Positions 6,322-11,432 of a stretch of DNA of 11,432 nucleotides are shown here, piece by piece. Source of the stretch: JAZDLC01 sp043802345 (GTDB lineage: Bacteria > Planctomycetota > B15-G4 > JADJEK01); NCBI GenBank assembly GCA_043802345.1, contig JAZDLC010000468.1:1-11432 (forward strand), read 5' to 3'. A model generated the notes under the pieces. It saw only the letters and a list, made by a program, of their open reading frames with translations, was not told where the DNA came from and searched no databases. The first letter of the stretch is position 1; every line of letters begins with the position of its first letter. The translations under genes and the position numbers were made by a program.

Positions 6322-9300
6322 CGAATGACCTTGGCCCGATCCGGCAGCAGGACCGAGTCCCCCTTCTCGAGCTGGTCCATCCGCTTCGGCGCCGGCAACC
6401 GGCTGGCGTTCGGCGGCAGGCGATAGAGAAGAACGGCGTGTCCTTCTGGGCGGCCCGCCGGTCCACCAGCGCCATTCCAACCTGCGCATTTCCGACCTGG
6501 GTACAGCTCGTCACCACGCCGATGTACTTCCCGTCCGCGCCGACGATCGGGTGGCTGGCGCGAATCATCCGCTTGACCTTCGGGTCGACCCGGAACCGGA
6601 CCACCTGCCGGGTCCGGTTCTCCTCGTGGTGGCGCATGGCGGAGCGGCCCACGAAGAACGGCTTGTGGAACTTGACCGAGCTGCCGTACCCGGCCTCGAT
6701 CGGGGTGATGTCGTGCTCGCCCGCCAGTTCATGCCCCCAGAGCGGGTAGCCCGCCTCGATCCGCGTGGAGTCTCTCGCGCCCAACCCGGTGGGACGAATG
6801 CCGAAGCGCTCGCCCACGTCGAGCAGCATCTTCCAGAGGTCCACCAGGTGGTCCGGATGGACGAGCAGCTCGTACCCGACGTTCTCTCCGGTGTAGCCGG
6901 TGGTGGAGATCATCGCCTCGATGCCGTTCACGGATCCTTCCACGAACTCGAAGCGCTTCTTGAGGGACAGCTCCGACATCATGCGGGGATTCTTCGCCAC
7001 GGCGGCCAGGATGTCGAACGAACGCGGCCCCTGCAGGGCCAGGTCGACTCGCTGCTCCTGCCCCTGGGACGGATCCCGCAGGTTGACGATTTCCGGCGGG
7101 CCGTCCGCCCGGATCCAGCGGCGTTCCTTGTCCAGGAAGAACTCGCCCGTGGCGGCGGCCCGGATCCAGGCCTCGTCCTTCTCGGCGTTGGCCGCGTTCA
7201 CCACCAGCAGGATGCGATCGTGCCGGCGGCGGTAGACCAGGATATCGTCGATGCAGCTGCCATTCGGGTCGAGCAGATAGCTGTAGTGGCACTGGCCGTT
7301 CCAGAGCCAGGCCACATAGTTCGTGGTGATGGCGTCCAGGAAGCGCTGCGCGCTCTCGCCCCTGACCTCGAGCACTCCCATGTGGGCCACATCGAACAGC
7401 CCGGCGGTGGTGCGAACCGCCGCATGCTCCTCGGCGATCGGCCCGTACCGCACCGGCATGTTCCAGCCGCCGAACGGAACCATGAACTCCTTTTGGCCGA
7501 GGCGCAGGTGCTCTGCGTGGAGCAGGGTCTTCCGGATCGGCGGCGCGGGCGGGGGCTCCCGGTATTCCGCCAGCGCTTCCGCCGGCGCGGGTACGAACGA
7601 CTGACCGGCGTAGTAGACCTTGGCCCGCTCGAACAGGTCCGGCCGAATGCCGTACAGGTCGGCCGCACCCACCCGTTCGCCGACCCTCGGCAGGTCATGC
7701 TGCTTCCGCCAGACCGGGAACAGACCGCGGGCGGAGTCCGCACCAATCGCCTGGAACAGGGCGGAGATCTCGCGCTGCGATTCCACCGGAACCAGGAGGA
7801 ACAGGCAGTCCTCCTCTTCCCGCGCCAGTGTGATCTCGACTCCGGAGACCTCCAGGGTGACATGCCGGCCCTCACCGAGAGCGAGGTCGGGACCCCCGAA
7901 CCTCTCGAGCAGCGCTTCCATTCCAGGGCCGACCAGGACGTGCGCGGAGAGCAGTTGGGCCGGAGTCTCCCGGAGCGGCTCCCCCTCGCACTTCGAGCGC
8001 AGCAAGAACTCTCGCGTGGAGCCCGCGTGCGGCTCGGCCACCGACAGGTCCTCCACCATGGCGGGACCTTCCAGCTTGCGGAAGACATCCTCGTCGTCGA
8101 ACAGCACGTACCCATCCGAGAGCGCCCGGAACCAGCGCCGCACCCGGGCGTGGTTCTGCTGGTTCGTCAGCAGCCGGTACCGGCGCCACCCCTCGACCCG
8201 GTCTTCCATCCGCAGCACGAGCACGTCATCCACCAGCTCGCCCTTCCGGTCCAGCAGGAAGGTGCGGGTGAGCATGCCCGGCGAGAGTTCCGAAACGCCG
8301 GCGGTTCCCACGCTCTGCATGAAGTAGTGCGCCCGCTCCGACTCCACCTCGAGAACACCGCAGACCGGCTCCTCGACGAGCGCCACTCCTTCCGCGGGAA
8401 GGGCGCCCGAGCCGGGATCCGCGGGCGCGGCCACCCGTTCGCCCTGATAGGCGTCGAAATGCGGATACCCGCTCACATGTCCTTTGGGCGGCCCCATCCG
8501 GCTGGCCACCAGTTCGTCCACGCCCGCGCGAACCTCCTCGAGCAGGTCGAGGTCGACCTTGCCCCGCCCGACATACCCCTTCGACTCGAGGTAGCGGAAC
8601 GGATGGATGTTCTTCAGGAGTCTGGCCATCAGCTCCGCCAGCCGGTCCATGTCGGTCTCGCCGTACCCGAGCTGGGTCATCCAGACCGTGCCCAGCCGGA
8701 CCGCCGATGGATGCACCGCGCTGGTGTCCCCCCGGACCGTGTTCTTGTTGACCACGATCCCCACCAGGTCCAGGAGACGGCCCGCGATCTCGCCGGTCAG
8801 CGGCATGCCGGTGGGCGAGGGAATCGAGTTCAGGTCCACCAGGCAAAGGTGGGAGTCGGTGCCACCGTAGCAGACCTTGATCCCCCGCTTCTCCAGCCCG
8901 GCCGCCAGTGCCTTGCTGTTCTTGACCACCCGTTCCATCATGGTGCGGAAGGTCTCTGTCCCCGCCAGGTGGAAGGCCACCGCCTTGGCGGCGATGTTCC
9001 CCACGTGTGGTCCGCCCTGCTCGCCCGGGAAGACGGCGCTGTCGATGCGCCTGGCGATCATCCGGTCGGTGGACAGGATCACCGCGCCCCGCGGCCCGCA
9101 GAGCGACTTGTGGGTGGTGAACGAGATCACGTCGGCGATCCCGATCGGATTCGGGTACTGGCCGGCCACCACCAGGCCCGCGTAGTGCGCGATGTCCGCC
9201 AGCAGGAAGCAACCGCCCTCCACGCTGTCCGCGATCTCCCGCAGCCTGCGCCAGTCGATGTGCCAGGGGTAGGCGGAGGCGCCTCCGATGAGCATCCTCG

Positions 9301-9931
9301 GCTGGTGCTCCCGGACCAGTTCGGCCATCTGGTCATAGTCGATCTGTCCGGTCTTCTCCGAGATGCCGTAGGAATGGATCGTGTAGCTCTTGCCGGACCG
9401 GTTCGCCTTCGAACCATGGGTCAGATGACCGCCCTCCACCAGACTCATCCCGACCACGGTGCTGCCGAGCGGGACGAGCGCCTGGTAGACCGCGTTGTTG
9501 GCCGCGGCGCCGGACAGGGACTGGACGTTGGCGAAGATCTCGTCAGCCGGGGTCTCCGCAGTCGCGAACAACTCCTTGATCCGCTTCTGGGCAATCGACT
9601 CCACGAAATCGGCGTATTCACAGCCGCGGTAGTAGCGGAGGTCGGAGTAGCGCCTGAAGTACGCCAGGTGGGTGACCATGTCGGCCCAGTCGCGATTCTC
9701 GGCCTCGGTCATGCGCCAGGACGGATACCCCTCGGCGTACAGGTTGTTGAAACTCGAGGCGAGCACCTCCTTCACCGGATCGGGGCAGGCGCTCTCGGAA
9801 GCGATCATGATCAGCTTCCTGAACTGCCGCTCCTCCTCCACATCCGCCATGCGGGCCAGAGTCGGGTCCGCCTCCATAGCCTGCATGCGAAACAGGAAAT
9901 CGGGTGTCTGCCGGTCGTCTTTGCTCTCCAT
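6309..9931 (-). CDS. Fused serine hydroxymethyltransferase / GcvT-like / GcvT aminomethyltransferase, with one frameshift near the 3' end
   Basis: Repaired by one base, the gene encodes 1207 residues, three modules in one chain. Residues about 1-478 are SHMT (PLP enzyme, glycine + methylene-THF to serine): IASES (43-47), YAEGYP (65-70), RYYRGCEY (99-106), GGHLTHG (167-173), ADIAH (245-249), PLP lysine K275 in TTHKSLCGPRG and R412 for the substrate carboxylate. Residues about 515-785 are a reduced GcvT-like fold (GELVDDVLVLRME at 564-576). Residues about 800-1207 are a full GcvT: PFGGWNMPVRYG (819-830), GLFDVAHMG (844-852), CIDDILVYR (893-901), TGYTGENVGYE (1011-1021), GLGARDSTRIEAG (1049-1061). 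GcvT releases methylene-THF and ammonia from aminomethyl-lipoyl-GcvH. Start M at 9931 is chosen; 9952 (AGGTGA 12 bases upstream) is an alternative, and the frame stays open to 10201 without homology. Uncorrected, the frame runs antisense into the FG-GAP gene to 6008. Module identities are firm; fused function is inference. Confidence 0.9.
6442..6445 (-). other. Apparent single-base deletion (frameshift) in the GcvT end of the fusion gene
   Basis: Up to Q1162 (codon at 6446-6448) the reading frame encodes GcvT sequence ending VGMALVDRRAAQ. In the same frame the next residues turn arginine- and cysteine-rich and run 300 bases into the opposite-strand gene. If one base is added in the AAGG (complement of 6442-6445), the frame continues as KGHAVLLYRLPPNASRL and ends after 45 residues with IRRFM and TAA at 6309-6311, just beyond the neighbour's stop. 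The start-to-stop span of 3623 bases is one short of 1208 codons. I see no slippery heptamer, so a sequence error or recent mutation is more likely than programmed frameshifting. Confidence 0.8.
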
Positions 9932-10220
9932 GGCTCGCTCTCGGGTCTTCATTTCGGTCGGATTCACCTGTCGCAACCTCCGCTCATGGCCAAGCCGGCC
10001 ATTCTCCACATCGGAACCGGTTTCGTCGAGATTTGCCTGGGGATCCTGGCTCAGAAGCTCGAGTTTGCCGCCCTGAAACCTCTCCCGCGCACCCGCCCGG
10101 ACCCCCACCCAATAGCCCATGCCCTCCCCGGCGCCCGCCGCCCCGCGGGGGAAAGGGGCCGGCGAATCCGGTGGTTTTTGTCGCGGCACCGCACGGGTCA
10201 CGTTTACCGTGAAGATCGTA
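9932..10220. other. Divergent intergenic region, 289 bases, upstream of GlyA-GcvT and the sulfotransferase
   Basis: This stretch separates two divergent genes and should hold both promoters. I see no close sigma-70 consensus on either strand. A perfect 10-bp palindrome, CCCCGCGGGG, lies at 10141-10150, and a short CCGG-cgaat-CCGG repeat at about 10160-10172 is followed within three bases by a run of five T (10175-10179), a weak terminator-like element on the plus strand. Open frames cross it on both strands (minus strand from 10201; plus strand ATG at 9986) but have no ribosome-binding site and no recognisable protein sequence. No tRNA or clear riboswitch core is visible. Confidence 0.5.
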
Positions 10221-10985
10221 ATGCCAGATCTACTTCACGACAAAAGCGTTCCGCTGATCGTCGCGGTGGCCGGTATGCACCGCTCCGGGACGTCGATGTT
10301 CGCCGGATTCGTGCATCGCGCCGGCATCTCGATGGGCGAGCGGCTGCACGTCGACCGGGTGACGAACCCGTACGGGCATTACGAGGACCTCGACTTCCTG
10401 GACCTGCAACGAGCTGAAATCGCCCGGGCGTTTGACGGCGAGGACTTCCTGGTCGCCGAGGAGTTCACTCCTTCCCAGGCCTTCCTGGACGATGCCCGCC
10501 GTCTCGTGGAACGGAACCAGAGGCTCCATGAAGGCCGCCCCTGGGGGTGGAAGGATCCGCGCACCACGCTCTTCTTGCGGCAGTGGAAGGAGCTACTGCC
10601 CGAACTGCGGGTCGTGGCGCTGGTGCGGTCTCCGCACTCGGTGTTGAACTCCCTCTGCCGCCGCCTGCGGGCCTACTTCTCGGTGAAGCAGAAGAACCAT
10701 CTGCTCCGGACCTACACGCATTACAACCGCTGCCTGGACGCATTCCGCGACCTCCACCCGGAGAGCACGCACCTGCTCTCCCTCGAGCAGCTCCTCGCCA
10801 ACCCGGAGGAGAAGCTGGCGCTGCTTGGGGAGGCGCTGGGCCACCCCCTCGATCCGGAGGCCTTCAGGAGCATGTTCGACTCCAGGGTGATGGAGCGGTC
10901 GCGCCGGGCCTCCGTGCTGCTGCATCGCGCGAGCATCCGCGAGGCCCGGGCCATCCACGAGAAGCTGCTGGGCCGCTGCCTTTAA
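10221..10985 (+). CDS. PAPS-dependent-type sulfotransferase family protein
   Basis: The protein has 254 residues, near the usual length for bacterial sulfotransferases. The 5'-phosphosulfate loop GMHRSGTS is at 18-25 directly after a hydrophobic first strand (LIVAVA). NPYGHYEDLDFLDL (49-62) matches the NP-G-ED segment seen in this family, WGWKDPR is at 108-114, and LVRSPHSVLNSL (134-145) supplies the Arg and Ser of the 3'-phosphate-binding motif. The likely reaction is transfer of sulfate from PAPS to a hydroxyl or amine of a sugar, lipid or other acceptor; the acceptor is not visible. There is no signal peptide or membrane segment, so it is probably cytoplasmic. The ATG at 10221 is chosen because homology starts at once; GTG at 10209 is possible, and the frame from 10119 adds proline/glycine-rich sequence without homology. 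The ribosome-binding site is weak. Its stop shares four bases with the convergent methyltransferase. Confidence 0.85.
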   Translation: MPDLLHDKSVPLIVAVAGMHRSGTSMFAGFVHRAGISMGERLHVDRVTNPYGHYEDLDFLDLQRAEIARAFDGEDFLVAEEFTPSQAFLDDARRLVERNQRLHEGRPWGWKDPRTTLFLRQWKELLPELRVVALVRSPHSVLNSLCRRLRAYFSVKQKNHLLRTYTHYNRCLDAFRDLHPESTHLLSLEQLLANPEEKLALLGEALGHPLDPEAFRSMFDSRVMERSRRASVLLHRASIREARAIHEKLLGRCL

Positions 10986-11432
10986 GGGTCCGCTCGGTTC
11001 GGCCGCCGCAGGATCGTGATCGCATCATTGAAACGCCGGCAGTTGAACTCTCCCGCCTCCCCCCAGGAATCGGTCTGCTGCAGGACGGCGAGGCCGGCGC
11101 GGCGGGCCATCTGCAGCACCAGTTCCCTGGAGACATGGCTGCGATCCCCGTCCCGCCCGCCATCAGTATCGCGTTTCATGGAGAGCACCTGGTAGGTCCA
11201 CCTCCCGGGAAGCGACAGCCGCCTGAGGAAGCCGAGGGGGAGGGTCGCGTGACGGCGGCCAGCATGATGGATCACCGCCTTCCCGCCCGGGCGGAGCACC
11301 CGGGCAAACTCGTGGAAGTACGACTGGATCGCGCTCTTCTCGATATGGACGAAGGAATCGTACGACCAGACGAGGTCGATCGACGCCTCACCGCAGAAGG
11401 GCAGCGCACAGCCGTCGTTGACGAAGCACTCC
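10982..11432 (-). CDS. Class I SAM-dependent methyltransferase, C-terminal part (5' end outside window)
   Basis: The frame is open to the right edge, leaving 149 residues before the TAA. The visible part starts in the second half of the Rossmann fold: an acidic-loop-like stretch CFVNDGCALPFCGEASIDLV, then DLVWSYDSFVHIE, which matches motif IV and the following helix of Methyltransf_11/25-type enzymes, and HEFARVLRPGGKAVIHH, the conserved post-motif. The SAM-binding glycine loop (motif I) lies beyond the window. A GTG at 11299 gives a shorter open frame, but the homology continues upstream of it, so it is not the start. Substrate is unknown; being next to a sulfotransferase hints at modification of a glycan or small molecule, but the genes are convergent, so this is weak. 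The end SHVSRELVLQMARRAGLAVL is a normal C-terminal helix region for such enzymes. Confidence 0.85.
   Translation of the reverse strand, partial: ECFVNDGCALPFCGEASIDLVWSYDSFVHIEKSAIQSYFHEFARVLRPGGKAVIHHAGRRHATLPLGFLRRLSLPGRWTYQVLSMKRDTDGGRDGDRSHVSRELVLQMARRAGLAVLQQTDSWGEAGEFNCRRFNDAITILRRPNRADP

Noticed and set aside
9932..10130. Possible glycine riboswitch in the leader of the fusion gene: on the minus strand GGGAGAG and a nearby GGCAAACTC recall pieces of that aptamer
   Set aside because: The conserved core (GAAGGRGCAA-type junction and CTCAGG-type strand) is missing and the pieces cannot be paired in the known arrangement.
9986..10220. Possible small plus-strand gene starting MAKPAILHIGTG at 9986
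   Set aside because: No ribosome-binding site precedes it, its frame continues out of register through the sulfotransferase gene, and after about 30 residues the sequence becomes Arg/Pro-rich noise.
6551..10417. A 1288-codon open frame on the plus strand opposite the GlyA-GcvT gene
   Set aside because: It is a GC-driven shadow: the translation is rich in Arg, Gly, Pro and His, has no recognisable domain, and lies antisense to a gene with clear enzyme motifs.

Overview
This is a GC-rich (about two-thirds G+C by eye) bacterial chromosomal stretch with six complete genes and two genes cut by the window edges. I see no tRNA, rRNA, CRISPR array or insertion sequence. A sigma-54-type regulator end, a Ser/Thr kinase with C-terminal TPRs, a secreted FG-GAP protein and a secreted multi-domain beta-sandwich protein suggest a Gram-negative environmental bacterium. 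The C-terminal style of the FG-GAP protein recalls Planctomycetota, but Acidobacteriota or another uncultured lineage would also fit; no marker gene settles it.

Layout. (1) 1-940, plus strand: the C-terminal end of an NtrC-type regulator with a Fis-type helix-turn-helix, then a DUF502 membrane protein 16 bases later. (2) 985-4497, minus strand: a transmembrane Ser/Thr kinase with C-terminal TPRs, followed downstream by a secreted protein of about four carboxypeptidase-regulatory-like domains; probably one transcription unit. (3) 4498-4634: divergent control region. (4) 4635-6284, plus strand: secreted FG-GAP/VCBS beta-propeller protein. (5) 6309-9931, minus strand: a very large fused enzyme, serine hydroxymethyltransferase (GlyA) followed by two GcvT-like (aminomethyltransferase) modules, with one apparent single-base deletion near the 3' end. 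(6) 9932-10220: 289-base divergent intergenic region. (7) 10221-10985, plus strand: a PAPS-dependent-type sulfotransferase. (8) 10982-11432, minus strand: a class I SAM methyltransferase, cut by the right edge and sharing its stop with the sulfotransferase.

The centrepiece is the GlyA-GcvT-GcvT fusion. GcvT makes 5,10-methylene-tetrahydrofolate from the aminomethyl group of glycine, and SHMT uses it with a second glycine to make serine, so the fusion joins two consecutive steps of glycine-to-serine conversion. The SHMT part keeps its PLP lysine but has an extra stretch of about 26 residues between two active-site segments. The first GcvT module looks degenerate; the second looks complete once the frameshift is repaired. 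The other glycine-cleavage genes (gcvH, gcvP, lpd) are not in the window. The remaining genes look like independent surface, signalling and housekeeping functions, with alternating strands and few long operons.
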